From positions 1 to 39,420 of the forward strand of contig JAUCBJ010005846.1 of NCBI GenBank assembly GCA_032718475.1: a DNA stretch of 39,420 nucleotides, in the 5' to 3' direction. Source of the DNA: Nemertoderma westbladi (taxonomy: Eukaryota; Xenacoelomorpha; Nemertodermatida; Nemertodermatidae). The position numbers and the translations under genes are program-made. The notes beneath the pieces are model-generated. The model made no database searches. It had not been told where the DNA came from and worked only from the letters and a program-made list of their open reading frames with translations. Below, in pieces: positions 29,993 through 39,420 of the stretch (the stretch's first letter is position 1; each line of letters begins with the position of its first letter).

Positions 29993-30044
29993 CTGTAGTA
30001 TTGTGGAACATTAGTTCTTGTCACTACGGCAAGTTCAAGAACTT

Positions 30045-33000
30045 TTTAGTACATTCACCCATTTGCATAAGGAACATTGTGGTACACGACAAATGTTGTA
30101 CATTCACCCATTTGCATAAGGGACATTGTGGTACACGACAAATGTTGTACATTCACCCATTGCATAAGTACATTGTGGTACACGGCAAAGGTTGTACATT
30201 CACCCATTTGCATAAGGGACATTGTGGTACATGACAAATGTTGTACATTCACCCATTGCATAAGTACATTGTGGTACACGGCAAAGGTTGTACATTCACC
30301 CATTTGCATAAGGGACATTGTGGTACACGACAAATGTTGTACATTCACCCATTTGCATAAGGGACATTGTGGTACACGACAAAGGTTGTACATTCACCCA
30401 TTTGCCTAAGGGACATTGTGGTACACGACAAATGTTGTACATTCACCCATTTGCCTAAGGGACATTGTGGTACACGACAAATGTTGTACATTCACCCATT
30501 GCATAAGTACATTGTGGTACACGGCAAAGGTTGTACATTCACCCATTTGCATAAGGGACATTGTGGTACACGACAAATGTTGTACATCCACCCATTTCAT
30601 AAGGAACATTGTGGTACACGACAAAGGTTGTACATTCACCCATTTGCCTAAGGGACATTGTGGTACACGACAAATGTTGTACATTCACCCATTGCATAAG
30701 TACATTGTGGTACACGGCAAAGGTTGTACATCCACCCATTGCATAAGGACATTGTGGTACACGACAGAGGTTGTACAAGGGACATTGTGGTACACGACAA
30801 ATGTTGTACATTCACCCATTAGCCTAAGGGACATTGTGGTACACGACAAAGGTTGTACATCCACCCGTTTGCATAAGGGACATTGTGGTACACGACAAAT
30901 GTTGTACATTCACCCATTTGCATAAGGGACATTGTGGTACACGACAAATGTTGTACATTCACCCATTTGCCTAAGGGACATTGTGGTACACGACAAAGGT
31001 TGTACATCCGCCCATTGCTTAAGGGACATTGTGGTACACGACAAAGGTTGTACATTCACCCATTTGCATAAGGGACATTGTGGTACACGACAAATGTTGT
31101 ACATTCACCCATTTGTATAAGGGACATTGTGGTACACGACAAATGTTGTACATTCACCCATTTGCCTAAGGGACATTGTGGTACACGACAAAGGTTGTAC
31201 ATCCACCCATTGCATAAGGACATTGTGGTACACGACAGAGGTTGTACAAGGGACATTGTGGTACACGACAAAGGTTGTACATTCACCCATTTGCATAAGG
31301 GACATTGTGGTACACGACAAATGTTGTACATTCACCCATTTGTACAAGGGACATTGTGGTACACGACAAATGTTGAACATTCACCCATTTGCATAAGGGA
31401 CATTGTGGTACACGACAAATGTTGTACATTCACCCATTTGCATAAGGGACATTGTGGTACACGACAAATGTTGTACATTCACCCATTTGCATAAGGGACA
31501 TTGTGGTACATGACAAATGTTGTACATTCACCCATTTGCATAAGGGACATTGTGGTACACGACAAATGTTGTACATTCACCCATTTGCCTAAGGGACATT
31601 GTGGTACACGAAATAGGTTGTACATCCACCCATTACATAAGGACATTGTGGTACACGACAGAGGTTGTACAAGGGACATTGTGGTACACGACAGAGGTTG
31701 TACATCCACCCATTGCATAAGGACATTGTGGTACACGACAGAGGTTGTACAAGGGACATTGTGGTACACGACAAATGTTGTACATTCACCCATTTGCCTA
31801 AGGGACATTGTGGTACACGACAAAGGTTGTACATCCACCCATTGCATAAGGACATTGTGGTACACGACAGAGGTTTTACAAGGGACATTGTGGTACACGA
31901 CAAATGTTGTACATTCACCCATTTGCCTAAGGGACATTGTGGTACACGACATAGGTTGTACATCCACCCATTACATAAGGGACATTGTGGTACACGGCAA
32001 AGGTTGTACATTCACCCATTTGCATAAGGGACATTGTGGTACACGGCAAAGGTTGTACATTCACCCATTTGCATAAGGGACATTGTGGTACACGGCAAAG
32101 GTTGTACATCCACCCATTATATAAGGACATTGTGGTACACGGCAAAGGTTGTACATCCACCCATTTGCCTAAGGGACATTGTGGTACACGACAAAGGTTG
32201 TACATCCGCCCATTTGCCTAAGGGACATTGTGGTACACGACAAATGTTGTACATTCACCCATTTGCCTAAGGGACATTGTGGTACACGACAAAGGTTGTA
32301 CATCCACCCATTTGCCTAAGGGACATTGTGGTACACGACAAATGTTGTACATTCACCCATTTGCCTAAGGGACATTGTGGTACACGACATAGGTTGTACA
32401 TCCACCCATTTGCCTAAGGGACATTGTGGTACACGACAAATGTTGTACATTCACCCATTTGCCTAAGGGACATTGTGGTACACGACATAGGTTGTACATC
32501 CACCCATTACATAAGGGACATTGTGGTACACGACAAATGTTGTACATTCACCCATTTGCCTAAGGGACATTGTGGTACACGACATAGGTTGTACATCCAC
32601 CCATTACATAAGGGACATTGTGGTACACGGCAAAGGTTGTACATTCACCCATTTGCATAAGGGACATTGTGGTACACGGCAAAGGTTGTACATTCACCCA
32701 TTTGCATAAGGGACATTGTGGTACACGGCAAAGGTTGTACATCCACCCATTATATAAGGACATTGTGGTACACGGCAAAGGTTGTACATCCACCCATTTG
32801 CATAAGGAACATTGTGGTACATGACAAAGGTTGTACATTCACCCATTTGCAATAAGGACATTGTGGTACACGACAAAGGTTGTACATTCACCCATTTGCC
32901 TAAGGGACATTGTGGTACACGACAAAGGTTGTACATTCACCCATTTGCATAAGGAACATTGTGGTACATGACAAAGGTTGTACATTCACCCATTTGCATA

Positions 33001-33380
33001 AGGAACATTGTGGTACACGACAAAGGTTGTACATTCACCCATTTGCAATAAGGACATTGTGGTACACGACAAAGGTTGTACATTCACCCATTTGCCTAAG
33101 GGACATTGTGGTACACGACAAAGGTTGTACATTCACCCATTTGCATAAGGAACATTGTGGTACATGACAAAGGTTGTACTGTACATTCACCCATTTGCAT
33201 AAGGAACATTGTGGTACACGACAAAGGTTGTACATTCACCCATTGCTTAAGGGACATTGTGGTACACGACAAAGGTTGTACATTCACCCATTGCTTAAGG
33301 GACATTGTGGTACACGACAAAGGTTGTACATTCACCCATTGCTTAAGGGACATTGTGGTACACGGCTCCACGGTTGTACA
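30045..33380. repeat. 49-bp minisatellite, about 70 units
   Basis: The unit is GGGACATTGTGGTACACGAC plus AAATGTTGTACATTCACCCA plus TTTGCATAA. Variants include ACGGCAAAGG, CATCCACCC and ATTTGCCTAAG. Shortened 34-bp units (TTGTACAAGGGACATTG) occur, and combinations recur as higher-order blocks. Forty-nine is not a multiple of three, so open frames of 60-190 codons cycle through three phases on both strands and are artefacts. Each unit holds the imperfect inverted repeat GTACACGACAAATGTTGTAC. Confidence 0.92.
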
Positions 33381-33690
33381 TTCTCTCACTTAAGAACATG
33401 GTTGTCAATAACAATCTAGGTTGCACGACATGAAAGCTTAGGACTATTTTTAATTAATTAATAAATGTAAAAAAGTAAATTCAACTAAACAAATATATTA
33501 TTACATAGGATATGTGGTGTTATAGGGAGCGGCGGTGGAGGAGGCGGGGGGGGGGGGGGGGGGGGGGTTGGTTAACCACATTTAGGTGGGTCTAATAATG
33601 AATACCTTACATGTACACATCCCGTACTCGACAAACATGGTTACATTTTTTATTTTTCATATAGTCATTCTGTCTAATTTTTTAATACCA
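33381..33690. other. No gene recognised; G22 tract
   Basis: AT-rich sequence after the satellite, with a G22 homopolymer at 33546-33567 preceded by GGAGCGGCGGTGGAGGAGGC. Confidence 0.6.
33546..33567 (+). repeat. G22 homopolymer
   Basis: Uninterrupted G run on the plus strand, 165 bp past the 49-bp array. Confidence 0.95.
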
Positions 33691-34065
33691 ATATATTATA
33701 AAGATATGGTATATCATATTTTTTATTATTATTTTATAATGTTATAATGTCGTAATACATTGTAAGTTTTCATGTTATAGATAAACTATATTTTACTTCC
33801 AATAATATTACAGTGCGAGACGTTTCTATAGTGCGTCTGTATTGCAACTGCCTAAACCATATTCAAGGTAGTCCTACTACTGTACTACGTGTGCCTCAAT
33901 GGAAGTTAATAGATTCAAACTGGCCGTATAAATTGTGCATTACTAATTATGCAATTAATTATGTAATAATTATTATGCATTACTACAATGTTGTTATAAC
34001 CATGAAGTTAGGTAATATTTCCGCATTTTCAAGGAAAATGATTTTAACTGATACCTTAAAACTTA
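33690..34065. repeat. AT-rich tandem duplication, copy 1
   Basis: Matches 34300-34645: GATAAACTATATTTTACTTC, CAGTGCGAGACGTTT, GTGCGTCTGTATTGCAACT, CAAGGTAGTCCTACTAC and TTCAAACTGGCCGTATAAAT. An 85-codon frame here (33813-34070) is broken by indels in the other copy, so I do not call a gene. A splice-acceptor-like ATATTACAG precedes TGCGAGACG in both copies. Confidence 0.8.
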
Positions 34066-34199
34066 TATGAAACCTTAAATATGTAAACCTTATATAATAT
34101 AATAATATATAATTATATAAAAACCTAAAATATTATTTACATTATATCCCGTGGTGTGATATTACTTTATTATCTACACATATATATTCACACTATATT

Positions 34200-34300
34200 A
34201 GGAGTATGTACCTATTGTATATGCATATTGCTAATTAACTAATACTGTTACTTATGTTTGCAATAAATATAATTTTGTTAATTAAAAAGTTTATAAATTA
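34200..34300. repeat. Short dispersed repeat, copy 1
   Basis: GTATGTACCTATTGTATATG, TTGCTAATTAACTAATACTG, TTACTTATGTTTGCAATAA and GTTAATTAAAAAGTTTA recur at 34713-34825 and 36446-36560. Confidence 0.75.
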
Positions 34301-34645
34301 TAAATATACTTTATGGTATATCATATTTTTTATTATTATTTTATAATGTCGCTAATTTTCATCACTTATACTCAATGTTTTAGATAAACTATATTTTACT
34401 TCCAATAATATTACAGTGCGAGACGTTTTTGTAGTGCGTCTGTATTGCAACTACTTAAACCATATGCATTCAAGGTAGTCCTACTACGATGTGTGCCTAA
34501 ATGGAAGTTAATTGATTCAAACTGGCCGTATAAATTATGCATTACTACGTGATATGTTATGTAAACTTAGGTAATATTTCCGTACTTTCAAATGAAATGA
34601 TTTTAACTGATATCTTACAACTTATGTGAAACACCATATATATAT
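34300..34645. repeat. AT-rich tandem duplication, copy 2
   Basis: Second copy of 33690-34065, about 600 bp downstream, differing by substitutions and small indels that shift any reading frame. Confidence 0.8.
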
Positions 34646-34712
34646 ATCGTATTATATCCGGTGGATCTTTATTATCTATAGGCATATATATATATATATA
34701 CACACATTTGGC

Positions 34713-34825
34713 AGTATGTACCTATTGTATATGCATATTAATTGCTAATTCATTAATACTGTTACTTAAGTTTGCAATAATTATAATATTGTTAATTAAA
34801 AAGTTTATAAATTATTATACATATA
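34713..34825. repeat. Short dispersed repeat, copy 2
   Basis: Same order of words as 34200-34300. With the tandem duplication next to it, the composite unit is about 600 bp. Confidence 0.75.
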
Positions 34826-34861
34826 CTTTTTATTATATATTATATATATGACAATATATTC

Positions 34862-35105
34862 CAGGACATGTTGTAGCCTAGTTTCCCTCCCTGTGTTTGT
34901 TTGGCTAATGGGAGGTAAGGAGAGTTAGTTCGGCTGCGCTTACGCATAGTACCTATGTTTTAACTGTTTTGCAAATAGCTTAGTCTTGTGTTGGTTTATA
35001 TAGATTCAATGTGAATATCCGATCACACCACAATATAAATAATAACGGGAACCCTTATGGTCGCACAAATCACCAAGTAGTAAAGATTGCTTTATAAATA
35101 ACTAG
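34862..35105. repeat. Dispersed repeat shared with 37945-38215
   Basis: TAGCCTAGTTTCCCTCCCTG, GGTTAGTTC-like GAGTTAGTTCGGCT, AATAGCTTAGTCTTGTGTT, GGGAACCCTTATGGTCG and AAGATTGCTTTATAAATAA occur in the same order at 37945-38215. Confidence 0.8.
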
Positions 35106-35366
35106 AAAGCCAGCAAGCTGGCTATAATAAGACGGTCTATAAAACAATAAAACCGAAAAACTAAATGATAATCCCCAATCAATCCAACATCAATCGCAAT
35201 CAATATGTAAGTAAACCTCGCCTACCATGCAATGCAGCCTTGGCGAAAGCAGAATTAATGTTATGATGACCAGTTCGGAGTTCCCAACAGACAACCCACT
35301 CCAACCATTGGATTTACTGAGACTCACTCAACACTACAACCAGCGTGTTACCTGTCTTCCCGAGAC

Positions 35367-35617
35367 CAGATAGGGGGGAAACTCGACGCAATAAAAATTC
35401 ATCCCTCTCCAGGGGAAATTCGACGCAAATAACAGTTGATTACTCTCAAAAATAAACTGTAACCTGTTCTATTGTGTTTAGTTTATTGATTTGGTTAAAA
35501 TAACGTGCCACTGTAACCTGCTCATTTCCCTAAATTGAGAATTTAACATTGAGACGTGATATTAATTCGCCAATTGGCCAATTTGCGTCCAGTTTCCCCC
35601 TCCCCCCCTGTCTCTGC
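35367..35617. mobile_element. hAT-like MITE, family 1 (inverted orientation)
   Basis: Ends are CAGATAGGGGGGAAACTCG and, inverted, CAGAGACAGGGGGGGAGGGG. The interior is full length, with AACCTGTTCTATTGTGTTTA and TAACGTGCCACTGTAACCTG. I do not see an 8-bp duplication in this copy. Confidence 0.8.
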
Positions 35618-35689
35618 ACAAGAAAGACACAAAAATTTTTTTCGGGGATCATAAAACAGTAACAGTTAGGTCTATGTAAAATTACAGCA

Positions 35690-36960
35690 AGGAACGCTTT
35701 TTAAGTTTGTTAGTTAATTCTGACTGGGAACCCTGTTTTAAGGCCGCTGCCATTAACCTTGCGTACACTGTTTTTAAAGGTATGTTTCTAAAGGCACTTA
35801 ATACTGTAGCACCAATTAAAGAAATTAGTCTTAAACAACGCACTGAACCCTGGATGACCTCGGGTATTCTTAGTAATATCACTATCAGAGAAAGAGATAC
35901 TATTTGTATAATTATAGGAAATACCGTGTTTTAGCTGATTATAATAATTAGTGCAAATATAGAAACCTTGTCCAACGGGAAATAAAAAAAGCTAAATCTG
36001 AATATTTGTACAACAAAATAAGTGAGAATAAAGATAATCCTAAAAGTCTATGGTCTACCCGAAAATCTTTAGGTTATACAGTAAAAACCTTAAATCTAAA
36101 TCGAATATTGTTCTGCAAGAAAACGGTGTGCTGATTCATGATCATACTCTAGTTAGTAATTTATTTAATAATTATTTTACTAATGTTGCCTCTAATTTAG
36201 TTGAGAAGTTACCGTTATCAAGTAATAAATATAGTAGGGCCTATAGGGTCCGAAACTCTAAATAATTTTATTTAGACAAGTTACAAAATTCAGAAAAGTT
36301 ATTTTTAGAACCCGTTTCTGAGGATTTCGTTTCTCAAAATCTACTTAGCCTATCAGCCTCAAAAAGTACCGGTCTAGACTAATGTCTGCCCGTTTTCTTA
36401 AGGATGGTGCTGAAGTTCTTAAAGTACCTATTACTTTTATTAGTAGTATGTAACTATTGTATGATGCATGTTGCTAATTAACTAATAGTGTTACTTATGT
36501 TTGCAATAATTATAATTTTGTTAATTAAAAAGTTTAGAAATTATTATACATATACTTTTTCAGTTCATAGTTCAACGGCTTGTTAAAGGGTCCCCGGGTT
36601 GTTACAAATTTAAGTACCTGGGTCACATCTTTCTCTCCACCACTGATGACAATTACGAGTCTATACCGAGTTTATATCGATTTTATACCGCAAGTATTAA
36701 AAGTTTCCAAGACGTTAAATTTAATCTTTAACTCTCTTTCTGCACGCAAGTTTATTGTATTTTATTGAGGGCTCGAAGTAACAATTCTTTCGCAACGTAC
36801 AACAAATTTAATGTTGCCTATAACAATATAATTTAGAAAATTGTTCCGTTTTCGGTACGATCGCAGTGTATCATACATATGTGGTGCACTGAATCTTCCA
36901 AAACTTGTTCATGACCTTCACAGCATCACCTAACGCGTCTTCCGTTGGTGAGCCAGAATT
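35690..36960 (+). pseudogene. Decayed LINE (non-LTR retrotransposon) polyprotein
   Basis: Pieces in shifting plus-strand frames follow the normal LINE order. The linker before the reverse transcriptase comes first (35707-35934: APIKEISLKQRTEPWMT, RERDT). Next is YRNLVQREIKKAKSEY at about 35960-36010, then LFNNYFTNVASNLVEKLP at about 36155-36215, then SASKSTGLD near 36355. After a 115-bp inserted repeat comes the thumb region: FKYLGHIF near 36610 and KFNVAYNNIFRKLF near 36810. Stops and frameshifts abound and the catalytic core is missing. Clade not assigned; CR1/jockey-like linker style. Confidence 0.75.
36446..36560. repeat. Short dispersed repeat, copy 3, inside the LINE
   Basis: Same repeat as 34200-34300. 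It sits between the early reverse transcriptase part and the thumb region, so it inserted into, or replaced part of, the LINE. Confidence 0.75.
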
Positions 36961-37440
36961 TTTATTTTCGCTTTCAATTTTTTTAGCTTAAAAAGTGTTT
37001 GAAAAAGTATCTTGGCATTTTGCACCAGTCTACTGCAGTGATTCTTCAAGTTTAGTATAGTAGTTTGTTTATATAATATAAAACCAAATAGAAACCAGCC
37101 TCCCATCAAAAATGAGTAGGGTAGTTTGTATATATATATATATTTTTGGTTACAATGGAACGCTTCCCGTTCAAGAATTCCAAGTAAATGTAAAGATATT
37201 TGAATTTGGTTGGGAAATAGCTGAGTTTATGGTCATTCGAATGTTGCAGGTATCTGCTTCCGCTGCAGGCAAGGACTACTGAAGCAAGGATTGGCACACG
37301 CTAAATCCAGACTTCGCTAGCGAAGGCCATGTTGTTTTTGTTACCAGTAACCAGTTGAACTGATAAACATATACATTCTAGGGTAAAAAATTTTGGAGAA
37401 TCTATTTCTGGTATTAGTTATACCATATTAGTTATAAGTT
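36961..37440. other. No gene recognised
   Basis: AT-rich sequence with a TATATATATATATA run near 37128. No supported feature. Confidence 0.5.
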
Positions 37441-37446
37441 ATATTA

Positions 37447-37788
37447 TTGCCAAGGCGACTCGGCAATGATGGTTCGCCATTCATCTACGGGAAGAACGTG
37501 GTCATTTGTATCTCCCACTGGCGAGGGTTTCCCGAGGATGTTCCACATATCAAGGTGGCCGGTGGGTCGTTGCGACCAACAGTGCCACCAAAAGAATTTC
37601 CCGGGGTACCGGCATCCTGTATACCGCGAGCACCTTCCACACCACGTCAAACTCCGTCTGTTGAAGAACGGCAGATGAGCTCATTGAACTCAAAGGACTT
37701 GGTAGCTGGGTTCCTTGAACTCGATGCTGGGATCAACTCCTGGGTCTGCTTCCCCTGCAGGCCATTTATTCTATTTAATAAATAAACC
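37447..37788 (+). CDS. Unrecognised coding-like fragment (about 112 codons)
   Basis: The stretch is much GC-richer than its flanks, and the plus frame reads like real protein: ISHWRGFPEDVPHIKVAGG, then a proline-rich LRPTVPPKEFPGVPASCIPR, PSTPRQTPSVEERQMSSLNS, ending at a TAA that overlaps an AATAAA. There is no ATG at the left edge, so this would be a last exon or a truncated transposon ORF. A minus-strand frame (37650-37444) is also open, but its Trp/Cys-rich composition looks like a shadow. Function unknown. The short proline-rich linker style is common in transposase-derived proteins, which is only a hint. Confidence 0.35.
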
Positions 37789-37908
37789 ATGTTCTAGAAC
37801 AGTATGTTTATCTCATAAGTAGTTAGGCAACAAATGCCATGCCTATAATAATAATACTAGTACAGTAGTACATGGATATTCATTCATACATAAACATAAT
37901 GTTCTAGA

Positions 37909-37932
37909 GGGGGGGGGGGGGGGGGGGGGGGG
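37909..37932 (+). repeat. G24 homopolymer
   Basis: The longest G run in the window, immediately left of the dispersed repeat at 37945. Confidence 0.95.
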
Positions 37933-37944
37933 TCACTGAATTAT

Positions 37945-38215
37945 GAGTACATGGTATAGCCTAGTTTCCCTCCCTGTGTTTGTTGGGCTAATGGTAAGGA
38001 GGGTTAGTTCAGCTACGCTTGCACATAGTACCATGTTTTATCTGCTTTAAATAGCTTAGTCTTGTGTTAATTTATTTCCTTGATTACCCCTAATGACTGC
38101 AACATATATATTCAATGTAAATATCCAATTACACCACACTATAAATAATATCGGGAACCCTTATGGTCGTACAAATCACCTTAAGTAGTAAAGATTGCTT
38201 TATAAATAATTATGA
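37945..38215. repeat. Dispersed repeat shared with 34862-35105
   Basis: Second copy of the 34862-35105 repeat, with about 25 extra bases (TTCCTTGATTACCCCTAATG) in the middle. Confidence 0.8.
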
Positions 38216-39420
38216 TTAGCCCTGAGAAAGAAATGATTGAAACACATTATGTGTAATTCTATTATAATAACTCAAGGTGCAAAAATTGAATTATATAGGT
38301 TTCTCGGCTATCTCGGATTTTTATTACTATAAAATAGCTAATTACTCTTATTAGATGCTTTAGGCCAAAGATCATATTGATCATGCTCAAAGATCATAAA
38401 AATGACCCATTTAGGCAAATTGACTAAAATTGTGTATATCACCCAATAGCGAATCCGTTTCGACCAAAAAGTTCCTAATTTTAAATCAATATCGCTCGCT
38501 TTGCCTTTTTGGTATATTATCGCCTACTTCCTGAAGGTCGCGATTCTCCTCTGATATTCGACTTGGCAGTCGGGGACCCGATTTTACAAAAATCAATTTA
38601 TCTCGGCTTCCGCTGGGTCTTTTTGAAAATTTAAAAAATTGACGAGCTCCTCTCATTGTTTCCCATCGATTGGCAGCATTAATTTCGATATTCCATCAAT
38701 AAATCATTCTTAATTAGCGCTAATTACTAATTACTGCATTTTTTAACGACTAATTGATTTTCCTCCACAACTCGAGAACATCTTAATTTACGATTCTGGG
38801 ACCGCTTCCGTTGGATAGATCTCGAGCCTCCCGACCATATCTCTTGTACATGTTTTTACTTTAAACGATTCCTTCCCGTAGTAATAGGCGAAAATATTAT
38901 CGGCCAATCGGCGACCTTCGTTGGCCCCGTAGACCCCCTAGAATTAATTTTTTTTAATTTTTTATTGGGTCCGTCAAGCATAATTCGGGGGTAAGGAACA
39001 TTTTGTAGTTTGTAACTTTTCCGAAATTCCCACTCCTTCTAGGTGTATTTCGCGAAAGATCAAAAAGATCGTGTTTGACCTTTGCCCGATCGAGACCCCT
39101 GCATCGGATCGTTTAGAAAAAAGTTATGGCTGGACTAACCCCTATACCCCTTACGCGATCCAAGCGTCGCCGTTTCCCCAGGTATTGCCAGTTTGGCTAA
39201 AAACGAAATGTCCATTTTGGCGGGAAATTCAAATTTTTTAATTTTAAATCGCTTATAACTCGAGAACCGCCGGTCAGATCGGGCCCAAATTTTTTTTTAG
39301 ACAACTAATTAGGGGGGTATTGTGGGGTACCTGTATCGGCGTTTTCCCCCAATATGCTCCCTTATACCCTATCTCGGCCACACCGTACACTTCTGGTATT
39401 TTGGATGAAATTATTATGTA
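38216..39420. other. Unassigned sequence with recurring CTCGAGAAC phrases
   Basis: No frame of 60 codons is open on either strand. Phrases recur with variation: CTCGAGAAC (38771-38779 and 39259-39267), ATCTCGGCTTCCGCTGGGTC, GGACCGCTTCCGTTGGATAG, and runs of AATTTTTTAATTTTAAAT. Base composition is more even than upstream. It could be part of a larger mobile element continuing past the window. Confidence 0.45.

Noticed and set aside
30045-33380. CRISPR array
   Set aside because: Units are contiguous with no unique spacers, and the DNA is eukaryotic. The same holds for the other arrays.
30055-33419. Dozens of 60-190-codon frames over the 49-bp array
   Set aside because: The same repeat is read in rotating phases on both strands. 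No non-repeat domain is present.
33813-34070. 85-codon frame in the AT-rich duplication
   Set aside because: The second copy (34300-34645) has indels that break the frame, so there is no sign of coding constraint.
37444-37650. Minus-strand 68-codon frame opposite the coding-like fragment
   Set aside because: Trp/Cys-rich shadow composition. The plus-strand frame is longer and looks more like protein.

Overview
The window is eukaryotic nuclear DNA, most likely from an invertebrate animal. It is AT-rich, with introns that obey GT-AG, LINE fragments, short inverted-repeat elements with 8-bp target duplications, several minisatellites and long G homopolymers. Frequent AGGCCTA and ACCGGTA words would suit a marine invertebrate, but I cannot name a taxon. 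No bacterial operon, CRISPR array, rRNA or convincing intact tRNA is visible. Almost everything recognisable is a mobile element or its debris.

Left part (1-12.7 kb). A 35-bp minisatellite (about 912-1940) lies between two copies of the 3' end of a minus-strand two-exon gene (4271 to 2066). That gene looks like an OB-fold, RPA70-like single-strand DNA-binding protein and has one in-frame stop. Its intron is packed with a hAT-like MITE. Two MITE families with different ends share an internal core and recur at 3.2-7.8 kb, 10.5 kb, 12.2 kb, 13.6 kb and 35.4 kb. A 46-bp minisatellite (7.76-9.86 kb) is split by a 5'-truncated LINE. A possible solo LTR, a 37-codon zinc-knuckle ORF and a tRNA-derived SINE follow.

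Centre (12.7-28.1 kb). A tandemly duplicated promoter-like module (TATA, a TCAG 30 bp downstream, a 92-93-nt leader, then a GTGAGT donor) lies 5-7 kb upstream of a single uninterrupted 2538-codon ORF (20484-28100). A 2.65-kb, 12-bp minisatellite with higher-order structure lies between them. The ORF is the main object of interest. In order it has an OTU-type cysteine protease, long Cys/His-rich regions, a Helitron-type HUH/Y2 Rep nuclease, a Pif1-like SF1B helicase and a C-terminal GIY-YIG nuclease. A 3' splice site sits 29 nt upstream of its ATG, so a spliced non-coding leader is likely. This is a Helitron-like (Helentron-grade) rolling-circle transposon protein with an unusual second nuclease.

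Right part (28.1-39.4 kb). Just after the stop are a G17 tract, a diverged 49-bp repeat unit, a 1.65-kb foldback element with about 250-bp inverted arms around eight 128-bp hairpin units, and a 3.3-kb array of the 49-bp repeat. Beyond these lie duplicated AT-rich repeats, a decayed LINE (35.7-36.9 kb) split by another repeat, a coding-like GC-richer fragment (37.4-37.8 kb) and 1.2 kb of unassigned sequence. The Rep/helicase ORF and the RPA-like gene are functionally compatible, because Helitrons often carry RPA genes. Their 16-kb separation and opposite orientation do not prove that they belong to one element.
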